Origin: Ixodes scapularis
Taxonomy: Eukaryota; Arthropoda; Arachnida; Ixodida; Ixodidae
DNA length: 64,000 nt
Assembly (NCBI RefSeq): GCF_016920785.2
Contig: NW_024609880.1
Location: forward strand, 53,572,121 to 53,636,120
Direction of reading: 5' to 3'
Positions within the stretch are counted from its first letter, which is position 1; every line of letters begins with the position of its first letter. The position numbers and the translations under genes were made by a program. Below the pieces are notes generated by a model, which was given only the letters and a program-made list of their open reading frames with translations, ran no database searches and had not been told where the DNA came from. Below are positions 43,146 through 52,999 of the stretch, in pieces.

Positions 43146-43361
43146 TAAAGTCTGGTTCAGACAGTTGCGTTTGACTGCGTTTGACTGCGTTGCGGCAGCG
43201 GGAAACCAGGAGATCCCTGCTGCTTATGTCGCGTGCCAAGATGATTCCTTGAATTGGATTCCACGCTTCGTACGAAACACAGATGTGCCGGTGACTCGCT
43301 TTCGGTTCTCGCCGCAACGCAGTCAAACGCACTAAAACGCAAGTGACTGAACCGGCCTTAA
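43146..43361. mobile_element. Palindromic element, GGTTCAGACAGTTGCG ends
   Basis: Left TCTGGTTCAGACAGTTGCGT, and the right end complemented reads GCCGGTTCAGTCACTTGCGT. TTTGACTGCGTTGCGGC occurs in both arms. Outer TTAAGGC (right, complemented) suggests the same TTAA-type ends as the 32319 and 48313 elements. Confidence 0.75.
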
Positions 43362-43455
43362 ATGTCTCATGTGCAGCGAGGACACACGACGCCCATTGGG
43401 GCTCGCTATTTAAACAAACAAACAACACAACTCGCTAAAAGAGGGCGCGTTATAC

Positions 43456-43743
43456 CTTGGCGAGCAGCTTGTCTTTTGGGAGAGGAGCCATCCTGTGGAT
43501 TTGAAGCACGCCTCCAACGAGCGATCCGTTGGAATTGAGCACAGCCAGCGCCGCTGCAGGCGCCGGCAAGTGACCGCGAACGGTGGCTACCTCCAACGCT
43601 CCGGAGCTGTGCCGTGAAGCCCACCTCCAGTACTGGCTCCACAGTAGCAGGCAGTAGGCGAGCACTCCAACAAAGGTGATGCTGACGAAAGCCCACACGG
43701 TGATGCCAAGTAGTCGCATTGGTGCAGCAGGCGTAAACGCCAA
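43456..43743 (-). CDS. ST6Gal exon 1: cytoplasmic tail, signal anchor, stem start
   Basis: Start ATG at 43743-43741; a second in-frame ATG at 43719 would give 406 codons instead of 414, and I cannot tell which is used. Next comes a single hydrophobic segment LLGITVWAFVSITFVGVLAY followed by CLLLW, the type II signal anchor for Golgi location. Then comes a lumenal stem with an NGS glycosylation sequon. The exon ends LPKDKLLAK at a GTATAA donor (43455), phase 0. Sequence above 43743 would be 5' UTR and promoter, where I see no clear TATA box. Confidence 0.9.
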
Positions 43744-45344
43744 CTATCTTATTAGCGATGGCATGACGACGATTCTTGTTGATGTGGGACAACGGTTGTC
43801 TCTCCGCAGAACCGAGAAAGGAACTGCGGTGGTTTCCCTGAAACACGGATTGAATCGTAAATTGGAGACGGGAATAAAGCTTGTCGCTGTGTTATTTCCG
43901 GCGCCTATAAGCTTCGTTTTGCGTAAACGAGGTATTTATACTAGGTTGCAGCGGGTGTAAAAACAATTACAATACAATGAAAGGAGAAACTCGAACCATA
44001 CCTTTCACTGGACTGGCGATTTATGCGCTCTAACATCATAATCTAGAAAGCACAGAAAGAAATCAATGAAAGCCTATACAGTTTTCAAACATATTATCGA
44101 GTTCCGTGGTAAATATGCCCGATTATACGCAAGTTTGTTTTCTGACAGAGCTCCGAGGGGAAAATCAAATCAAAACCAAAGCTGCGCCGCCACTATAACG
44201 GAAACGGAAAAGTGGTTGTCGTAGCTGTAGCCGTAGACAAACATAGAGCAACCAATCCGTAAGCCAAGCAAGATTCTAAAGTATTATATCAAGCCATATC
44301 CATATCCAAAACTGGTATTGTGTGATTTTTTGTTGCTTTTCGTTGTTTTCGTGCTGGTGACGACGGGTTTCTTCGAGCTTCGGGCGACGTGCTCACTCGT
44401 CCACTTTTGGTCTCATCCTGCGTAGTTCCACGACCAATATGAGCGTTGGATAGACAGTGTCCTGAAAGGGTTTTTTTTTTCTCTCTTTCTGAGTTTTGTT
44501 GAGCACCGTACCGTAAAGTAAGTACCGCAAAACTGAAGCCTCGCAGTTTTTTTGTAGACAGAGAAAAGAGCGATGCAAAACTAACGCAGTCAACCCGATC
44601 CGTAAGTATGCTGTCCTCGTTGCCTGCCTTGCCGGTCGCAGACGTTCGAAAGGAAGCTCTCCTTTCTCTCATTTTGTTGTATCTGGGACAAAGCATCTAA
44701 ATACGACCGTTGAGTGTTGCCTCCTCAATCCCTTGTTCTCTCGAGCAATGACTGTGCTCGCCTTTGCTTGAGGCATCTCAAGTATCGTTACTAGCATGCC
44801 GTTTCATACCTCTTTTAACTTTTGCTGTTCGAGGAGACAGCATTGTGGAATCCCCCCTTTCCAGCCTCTCTGTCGATCGTCAGCTTAAATTTACGTCTCG
44901 CAAGCACACGAGATTTTCTGTCTCGTTACGTGTAAAACGAAGCTTGCCTCGCTGGTCGGACATTTAGAGTGAACGAGAACCCTGGTAATGGGGACCATCA
45001 CCTGAGCGAATGACGATTTAGTGAACAGCGGTCATTTGACCGAATCGATGTTTTAGCGTATGACGAGCTCAGGAGATCCGCTCTGAAACATCCTCGGCGC
45101 TTTGTAGTCTTCAAACTTTTAGGCCAGAAGAGATGCCTGCCAACAGTCACCCGCGATCCTGAGTCCTCGTATTGCATGCGGTATGTTGAGCTAGGAAGCT
45201 TGATTTGACATTAGTACAAGGTTGTGAAGGCAGAAATAAAGTAAGTATGTTGTATGTATGTTTAGACAACCGGAAATTAACAAGGAGGGAAAGTACGCGG
45301 GCGAGCTTTCACCCAGCCTCAATGGGTGACTTGTCTCTCAGCTG

Positions 45345-46090
45345 TATAGGGTGTCTCAAGCAGACCTTTCGCTGAAAAATGAGCTGGAGAAATCAGCGTT
45401 TACAGATAGAAAGCTTAATCTTTCACCCAATGTGCATTGAGCAGGTGAGTTACCGTGTGAAATGTCAAGGCGTAGGTCTCTTTCTGTAAAAAATGAGCAC
45501 AAAAAACTTGCCGAAGTTCACGTTAGGCTCGTTTGCAGATCACCGAATTACCGACGCTAGAGAGCATTTATTACGAAGTTTCCAACCGCTTGATTGGGGT
45601 CATGTGGTTTATGGGCCGCATTTGCTATACAAGCTGAGGGGAGGTGACAGGCACGTTGGTTGTCTGCAAGCGTCGTGGCCATTCTGCCCGCTTTCCTCCT
45701 TGCCGTGTGACAATGCAGTGCATTAGCAGACCAATCTCCGCAAAACGCGTCTGACATTAGATTGCAAATGCTCCCCACGGTTTGAGTCTAACCCTCTATA
45801 CAATCTAGGCTCTCTAACCTATGCTATTAACTTGTGGTGCCATCTGCTGATACGTGCAGCAAGCAGATGACATGCTCTCTTGTTTGTTCTCTGCACCTAT
45901 CGGGAGATGGCGCCACAATTTAGTAGCGCCAGTAACTTGGTCTGGTCTGCGAACGCACCTAATGTGGACTTTGGCAAGTGTTTTGCTCTGATTTCTTACA
46001 GAAAGGTACCTATGCCTTTAAGCTTTCTATATGCACGCACCGCTTTTTCTGTTTAGTTCTAAGCGGAAGGTTCACTTGAGGCACCCTATA
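45345..46090. mobile_element. Miniature element with TATAGGGTG ends
   Basis: Left TATAGGGTGTCTCAAGCAGA and the complement of the right TATAGGGTGCCTCAAGTGAA begin the two arms. They continue with CCTTTCGCT / CCTTCCGCT and ATAGAAAGCTTAA in both. The 746-base body has no transposase. TA at the edges fits a Tc1/mariner-type target. Confidence 0.75.
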
Positions 46091-46394
46091 GGTTGTATTC
46101 ACTGGCGGTCATAGCTGAGCTCACTGCTGCTTTCGAACTGCGGGGGAAGAGAGAGAGGGGAAAGCTGCTTTTGTAAGAATTTCAAGTGAAAGTTAATCTT
46201 CTATAATCTTCTAGAGGGAGAATAGCGATGTCTGGGGAAGCCTGGGACATACAAAGGAAAGTCCCGGTGAGAAGTGAGTTTCTCTTTCCCTTCTTCTCTT
46301 GTGATTGCCCAAGAGCTGACGGGAAACTCCTCCCGAGCATGCGCTGTGAGAAGTTATCTCAAATATGGCGTCCAGTGAATACCCCCTATAGATG

Positions 46395-46545
46395 AGGAAT
46401 CTAGCCAGTGCAGTAGCCGCTAGCCTGGGGGTCTTTAATGTGCACCATGCAGTAGTGATACACGACCGCACGCCAGTACGATGCTGATCCAGATTGAAAG
46501 AGCAAGGGAGGGGATTGAACCCGGGAACTTAGGATCCAGGTGACA
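46395..46545 (-). repeat. tRNA-derived SINE-like repeat
   Basis: On the minus strand: GGGTTCAATCCCCTCCCTTG (a good pol III B-box, GGTTCAANCC), then TTCAATCTGGATCAGCATCG, GTGTATCACT and GTGCACATTAAAGACCCC. The same order is seen at 20780-20890. There is no full cloverleaf, so it is not a functional tRNA. Confidence 0.55.
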
Positions 46546-47041
46546 GACTTCCTATCCTTATGTAGATGAGGGAAAATGCAGTAATCATATTGGTCAACAC
46601 CTCATGTTTTCTCCCCATAGTGAGCCAATCAGAGCCCAACTTTCTATTCATGAATATGCCATGTTTTTTTTTAATCTTGTGTGTTGAGCAATGGCTCGGG
46701 ATCACGTTGATACCTCATTTACTGCACCCTAAGAGCAAGAAAAACAGTTATTGTGCTGCTACAGGGTTTTGTTATGTCAACATTTGCATTTTTTGAGAAG
46801 TAACGGCAGCACTTTGTGTCTGAGAACCGAACTATACTCCATTCACCGCTAAGCTGGCAGCGTGGTGGAAGCTATGCACTGTTGGACCAGTCAATTGTCT
46901 GGGGTAGAATATTATGATCATGCTATCTGCATACTCATTTACAGAGGGAGGGATCAGTCAATATAAGGCAGGCATTTGATTGGTCATACTTTCTAGATGC
47001 TGTTTCTAGTAACATCATGGTCTCATTTAAACAACTGGAAT

Positions 47042-47084
<43 letters not shown>

Positions 47085-47167
47085 TAAAGTGAGGTAAATA
47101 TAAAAACAATGGACCGGGAAAGGTTAATAAGTCAAAGATGCGTACTGTCGGAGTTACTAATTCAAAG

Positions 47168-47200
47168 TTTATTACGACGTTTCGAGCGGGGACCGCTCTT
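47168..47200 (-). ncRNA. Hammerhead-like remnant, 3' half
   Basis: On the minus strand: AAGAGCGGTCCCCGCTCGAA followed by ACGTCGTAATAAA. Helix II (GAGCGG/CCGCTC), the intact GAAA core and a 2-bp helix III with GTA cleavage triplet are present. The 5' core CTGATGA is absent, replaced by the TA repeat that the large transposon adjoins. It shares 20 of the first 20 helix-II bases with the motif at 1184-1200. Non-functional as it stands. Confidence 0.45.
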
Positions 47201-47212
47201 AAATATATATAT

Positions 47213-47983
47213 GGGTGATTTCATCTCAACTCAGGCACGGATTTAGGGTCGAATTTTTAATTTTGACGAAAAAAATATATCTTTTGGGGCAATTACTATA
47301 ATAAAAGAAGACGCAAACGGGTATTTCGTCGGATTTTTTGTTCTCAAGTTATGGACCGTTGAAGCGGTCAAGTTGGAAATTGATGTTTTTCCAGCCTATC
47401 GGAGGTGCTATATTTCACTCCATTCCTTTTCCCTACTTTTTACGCTACATCAATATAACTTTTTGGGAACACTCTAGACATAGGCGTTTTCATGCTAATT
47501 GAGCGTCTAGGTCATAACATTCTTAATGATTTTTTTTTTATTTGCCAAACCGCCTCTCTGTGACAATATTTGACGAAGTTCAGCAAGCTGTGCTGTGCGA
47601 CCTAATCAACATATTTTTATTGTTTTTATATCACCGTAAAGCACCAATTATGCTCTTTCTTTTGAGTATAATTTCAATATTTTGCCACAAGTATATAATG
47701 AGTTACATGTGCCTGAAAAACGAATATTTCGAAAAACTAGCAAGTTTGGAGTCGATTTTCTAAAAAACCCCACTTTTTATTTTTTTCATTTTTTATTCAC
47801 AGTTAGTTAATATAGTAGTCTATCAGGAACTACCAACAGAAATTGTAATATATTGTTTGTATGGCCACTATTAAGACTCGAATCTCGTGCTATGAGCTTT
47901 TTGAACGGGACTTCGCACAGGCGCTCTGCTGAGCAGAATTTTGGCCTATTAGGGTTTTCTATTTATCGTTAGCAGTTACCTAA
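47213..47983 (+). repeat. Left terminal inverted repeat
   Basis: About 770 bases. The inner boundary is where GTTTTCTATTTATCGTTAGC (47953) stops matching the complement of the right arm. Short frames inside occur in both arms and are by-products of the repeat. Confidence 0.85.
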
Positions 47984-48312
47984 TATACAACCATAAACAT
48001 TAAAAAAAAATTTTGAGTAGTGCTCTTAAAAAAAAGTTACTTAGAAGTCCGTATTCACAAGTGCGAGCGCATCTTTTTCTCCCAATACGGGGGAATGCAG
48101 ATCGTTAGAGAAGTCCTCTGAGGCCTTTTGCTTTCGGCTCCGAAATTTTCCAGATGCCACCCCAGTCAGGTGGCGTGTATAGAATACTTTATCTTGAACA
48201 TCACGGGGCTACCGCTTCTATTTTCGTCGGGGTCCTGGAGCCTCTAAGGATTATGGCTTTGGATGCGACCGACACGGAAACCCTGATTGTCGGGAGAACA
48301 GGCGTTTCGAGG

Positions 48313-48700
48313 TTAAGGCCCGTTCACACTCTTGCGACCGAGTACGACTGAGAGAGACGAGATCTCTTAAAACTTCTTAAATGTTTTTAGAATGAGGGAA
48401 CACACTGGCATTGTGGCGCCATCTATGCGGTGACCCTGGAACTGCATTTCACAAGAGCGAAGGTTTTGCGGGATTTCCGAGGTCAAATGTTCGTAATACC
48501 CATAGGAAGGCTCCTTTATAATATCGACAAAAGTTTTTCGAGCCAAGAAAGAAAGGATAATGCGCGAGAAATAAAAAAAAATATGCCGGACCGCCGAATT
48601 TACACTGCTTCCCAATAGATGGTGCCAGTGTGTTCTCTGGTTTAAGAAGTTTTAAGGAACCCAGGTTTAAGAGGTCGCAAGAGTGTGAACGGGCCTTTAA
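48313..48700. mobile_element. TTAA-flanked palindromic element, first of a pair
   Basis: Inserted within the large transposon. It starts TTAAGGCCCGTTCACACTCT and ends with the exact complement at 48700. Inner arms carry CTTAAAACTTCTTAAA and GAACACACTGGCA in inverted order, so the whole 388 bases fold. It shares its right TTAA (48697-48700) with the next element. Confidence 0.85.
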
Positions 48701-48856
48701 GGCCCGTATACACTCTTGCAACCGAGTGCGACCGAGAGAGACCAAACCGGTTTTTAAGCCTCTTGCGATCTCTTAGGACCAGCTCCGCTCAGCGCATCCG
48801 GTCCCAAGAAGTCTTTCTCGGTCGTACTCGGCTGCAAGAGTGTGAACGCGCCTTTA
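48697..48856. mobile_element. TTAA-flanked palindromic element, second of a pair
   Basis: Starts TTAAGGCCCGTATACACTCT at 48697 and ends GTGTGAACGCGCCTTTAG. Arms contain GCGACCGAGAGAGACCAAAC and the opposite-strand version. It is closer in length and sequence to the element at 32319-32498 (both carry TTGCGATCTCTTAGGACCAG or its complement) than to its neighbour. Confidence 0.8.
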
Positions 48857-49006
48857 GAGTTTACGTCGCAAGCCCCCCTCTGTCTCTCCAAGCTCCCCTC
48901 CTCGTCCTTCTAACACAACCGTGTCACTAATCCGCGGGCACTAAAAGAGACGCCGCTGCTGCGTGGCACTCAGATTACGCGCGAGGCGGAGAGCGAATGT
49001 ATGGAT

Positions 49007-51254
49007 GTATGGATCGACGGGAAGATTGGGGACCCAAAGGAAGCCGAATCTTCGCACGTCGTCTAACTGATAATAGCCTTCTCGGTCCCTTTCTGGCTCT
49101 TTACTTGAATTCCTAAGCCACGGCGGAAAGCTGGTACACATTCTACCTCCGTGCTGTCTGAGCTGGATGAACTTAAAACTGCTCCTGCTTTCAGAAAGCC
49201 AGAAGTGTTCGTTACTGCCATGGCTAATACATTATTCAGTTCAGACCGGAAAGTGTGCGCCGACTATTCAAGGGGACACGAGAAAAGAGTGTTTTACGGA
49301 CGCCATTTTCGTCAAGTCTCGGAGCTAAACCTAAGTTTTCTTAAGTAATTTCTACCGGCTGAGGACGCCCAGCGCGTAAGCCCTGGAGATGTTCTGTGCA
49401 ATAACTGCTACACAATGTTCTTGGGTCAGATTGAAGAACATAAGCAAGGACAGGAAACGTTGTCATCAAGCTCATCGTCATCATCCCTGAAACCAGCGGA
49501 CAGATCATTCGTTGACGAGGAAGCCCTGGTCCAAGGAGTGTCTGAAGCAATTGATGCTGCCGAAGTAAGTGTGACACCACTTAAACTCCCCTCTAGCGTG
49601 ACCCCACGAAGTCGTACCGGCTATTTTAAGCGAAAAAAATCTGAGATAACCGCGGACTTCAAAAAGAAAATTGGTCGTAAACTAAGTGACGTGTACGGAG
49701 AACCTACGGGCACAGACAAAGAAGATCCATGCTCCTCGTGCTCCGACTGGGTCAGCAATTTACGAGCAGCCTACGTCAAGAGCGCGTCGCAGCTAGAACG
49801 CTACCGCCTCTTAACTCTCTTTCCATCTAACCTCAAAAAGAAAGATATCCTGAAAGCAATTCCTGAAGTGACGAAGCATGCTTTGGACCAATCAAGGAAG
49901 CTGAAAAAAAATGGGGGTCTGGGCATCACCTGACCCATACCAAGGACATGCTCTCAACGAAAACGATGTCGCTCTTGCGTTGACTTACTACACATCAGAT
50001 GCGAAAGACTGCTCAAGACAAAGCCCGAACAAGAAGGATGTCGTAAGGCTTTTTATTGATGGTTAGGAAGTCTTCGTCACGAAGCGATTTATGACGAGAT
50101 CTATTAGGGAAACCTACAAAGAATTCAAGGCGGCCAATCCCGAGTCAAAAATGGGCCTAACAAAATTTTATTCTCTTCGGCCCAAGTGGGTTAAGAAACA
50201 CCCTGTACATGAAGAGTGTGTGTGTGTATGCTGCACCAACTTCATACTCTGTCTGACATCTCTGTCAAATGCAGCGGGGAAGACCATGACCTTTGAAGAC
50301 GTCCAGAAAATTTTTCTTTGTGAAAATCCTTCCCAAAACTGCTTCTTGCTGAGGTGTGAAGCCTGTTCGAACCGGAAGGACATATCCCTCGAGATGCTTG
50401 GGATGAGCGCTGAAGATGAACTGGAGTTGGCACTGTGGGAATCTGGTGGCGAGTTGGTGAAAAAAAATTTGGAGGCCACTGCTTTTCTTAACGAACTCAA
50501 CAAGTGGACAAAGCAATACATACTCCACTATTATATTCGGCGCGCACAACAGAGAGCAATATGGCTTGAAAAAGCAAATGTGAAGCCACGTGTCGTAGTC
50601 CTTCACTTTGATTTCGCCGAAAACTGGAGTATTGTGCTCCAACGTGCAGTGCAGGGATACCACTGGAAAACCAAGATGGTGACACTCTTCACCTGCGTTG
50701 CGACGACCACGAAAGGAACACCAAGTTTCGGCGTCGTGAGTGACGATACCTGTCATGATTCTGCACACGCGTTCTTTGCGCTCACAATGATTGAAGACAG
50801 GCTCGAGGAACTCTTGCCCATTTTTTTGGAGCTAATCTATGTTTAGGACGGCGCTCCAAGCCATTTCAAAAATCGGCACCAATTACACAAATTTCAGAAG
50901 AAGTTTGTTGTCAGCAGGTGGATATACTCGGCGTCAGGGCACGGCAAAAGCGCGTGCGATGGAGTGGGTGGTGTGCTGAAGCATCATGCGTCACTGCATA
51001 ACTTGAAAACAACTGAGCTGAACTCCATAACTAACGCGCGTACGTTCGTTGAAGCTCTCGGCCAGAAAATCAAGGGGATAACGCTTCTCTTCATCGACCA
51101 AGAGGAGCTGTCCCGTTATCGGGAGCTTAAAAGGAAGGAGTGGGAGAAGGTAACCCCATCGAAAGGCATCCGATCTTCTCATGTGTGGAGCAAAGCAATG
51201 GGGAAAGGGGGAGGTGATGTGGTCCTAGAAAGAGTTTACCAAACCCCAGAATAG
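49007..51254 (+). pseudogene. Broken DDE-type transposase of the 5.7-kb element
   Basis: Frames run in series. From about 49151 there is an N-terminal part, with an in-frame TAA at 49346. The frame continues past a CNNC zinc-like pair to 49933, where a frameshift lies in the A run around 49905-49912. It resumes as DPYQGHALNENDVALALTYY, with TAG at 50063, and reads on to TAG at 50844, then DGAPSHFKNRHQLHKF and HGKSACDGVGG to 51252. Motifs HFDFAENW (first Asp), a CHDS/AHAFF region and DGAPSHF (second Asp) look like an RNase-H-fold DDE/D transposase. The superfamily is not certain; the FDFAENW and DGAPSHFKN style recalls Sola-type elements. The true start and the effect of the pair at 48313-48856 are unclear. 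Confidence 0.7.
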
Positions 51255-52149
51255 ACAGAGCTAAATGGTGGGACCGTGAAAAGGCCGGACCGTTTCAACA
51301 GTGCGTTCATCCTTGTCCCCCTGTGAGTGCGCGCTGTGTGATCAGACGACGCGCCATAGACTTTGACACTGAACTGACTGCAATTTGGACAAAGCGAAAA
51401 CTGGCTCAGAATCGCATCAACCTATTGTCTCGAATTGTGCTACGTCGAAAGATGACTATCCCTATCCCAGGTGTTTATCACTGTTCTTGTGTAAGCAGCG
51501 CCGTGTAGTATTGAAAAGGTACTGCGTCGACTATCCGTAAACCAGACGGAATTTGGCGGTGTTCAATTCGTTTTAAAGTTTATATTTGTCATAGCTTTGA
51601 GTGTATTTTATGTTAATTAGGAGTATATGAGACGTTTGGTGAACACATTTTGATATATTTTATGCAATGAACATGTTTAGGCTACAACATGAAATATTAC
51701 TTCCCTTCTCTGGTTACGTGTCGCATCTTGAGTTTAAAATTCCGAACTTTATATGTAATTGTCATATTTTCTTATGTCAAACAGATATGCAGTGCATATA
51801 CATATGTGCGATTTAGTATCTCACGCTTAGGAAGTACGGTTTATTTTGTGCGCATACGGGCTCTTTCGTAAAATAACGAGTATTTCGTGGCGTGTAACGA
51901 CGAGCATTTCGTGGCGTGTAAGGCTTCAAATGTGTTAGTCATGTGTTTAGGTTTCATTTCTATTTGCAGTGATTCATGCCAGGTTACTTAGACGTTTCCC
52001 TCGTGACTTAAGTTTGTCCGTGAGTAGATGTTACGTACTTCTCTGTCAATACATAAGGCGAAGCTCACACACCTTTCAAATCACCCCAGTGCCAAGTAAA
52101 TAAATATTGTAAGGATAAATATTGTTACTTCACTTGCTTTTGCGCTCAG

Positions 52150-52923
52150 ATATTGTGGTAAGTACTAACGTTAAATAGAAAACTTTACATTGGCCAAAAT
52201 TCTGCTCAGCAAAGCGCCTGTGCGAAGTCCCGTTCAAAACGCTCATAGCACGAGATTCGAGTCTTAATAGCGGCCATACAAACAATATATTACAATTTCT
52301 GTTGGTAGTTCCTGATAGACTACTATATTAACTAACTGTGAATAAAAAATAAAAGAAATAAAAAGTGGGGTTTTTTAGAAAATCGACTCCAAACTTGCTA
52401 GTTTTTCGAAATATTCGTTTTTCAGGCACATGTAACTCATTATATACTTGTGGCAAAATATTGAAATTATACTCAAAAGAAAGAGCATAATTGGCGCTTT
52501 ACGGTGATATAAATATCATAAAACTATGTTGATTAGGTCACACAGCACAGCTTGCTGAACTTCGTCAAATATCGTCACAGAGAAGAGGTTTGACAAATAA
52601 AAAAATAATAATTAAGAATGTTATGACCTAGACGCTGAATTAGCATGAAAAAGCCTATGTCTAGAGTGTTCCCAAAAAGTTATATTGATGTAGCGTAAAA
52701 AGTAGGGAAAAGAGATAGAGTGAAATATGGCACCTCCGATAGGCTGGAAAAACATCAATTTCCACCTTGACCGCTTCAACGGTCCATAACTTGAGAACAA
52801 AAAATCCGACGAAATAACCGTTTGCGTCTTCTTTTATTATAGGAATTGCCACAAAACATATATTTTTTTCGTCAAAATTAAAAATTCGACCCTAAATCCG
52901 TGCCTGAGTTGAGATGAAATCAC

Positions 52924-52925
<2 letters not shown>
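52150..52925 (-). repeat. Right terminal inverted repeat
   Basis: Reverse complement of 47213-47983 with small differences, for example a short AATAATTAAG variant near 52600 and GAATTGCCAC versus CAATTACT. It ends at a (TA)n run. Confidence 0.85.

Positions 52926-52998
<73 letters not shown>
52926..52998. repeat. Long TA microsatellite
   Basis: About 36 TA units directly abutting the right end of the large transposon. The left end also abuts TA repeats, so the transposon inserted into or expanded a TA tract. Confidence 0.9.

Positions 52999-52999
<1 letters not shown>

Larger units (their letters stand above)
43744..47212. other. Divergent intergenic region, left part
   Basis: Between the sialyltransferase start and the large transposon. 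The first few hundred bases should hold the sialyltransferase promoter, but no motif is certain. Elements listed separately are 45345-46090 and 46395-46545. A TA microsatellite lies at 47047-47083 and a hammerhead-like remnant at 47168-47200. No exon recognised. Confidence 0.5.
47213..52925. mobile_element. 5.7-kb DNA transposon with about 770-bp terminal inverted repeats
   Basis: Starts GGGTGATTTCATCTCAACTC at 47213; the right end is the exact complement, ending at 52925. The inverted repeats run inward to about 47983 and 52150 with only scattered differences (for example ATCCGTGCCTGAGTTGAGAT, ACGGTCCATAACTTGAGAAC complement pairs). Both ends are embedded in TA repeats, so the target is TA-rich and the exact duplication (TA, ATAT or longer) cannot be read. 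A broken transposase lies inside. The near-identity of arms implies a recent insertion or gene conversion between arms. Confidence 0.9.

Noticed and set aside
50168..50768. Minus-strand frames over the transposase
   Set aside because: Antisense to the recognisable transposase segment with HFDFAENW; no motif of their own.
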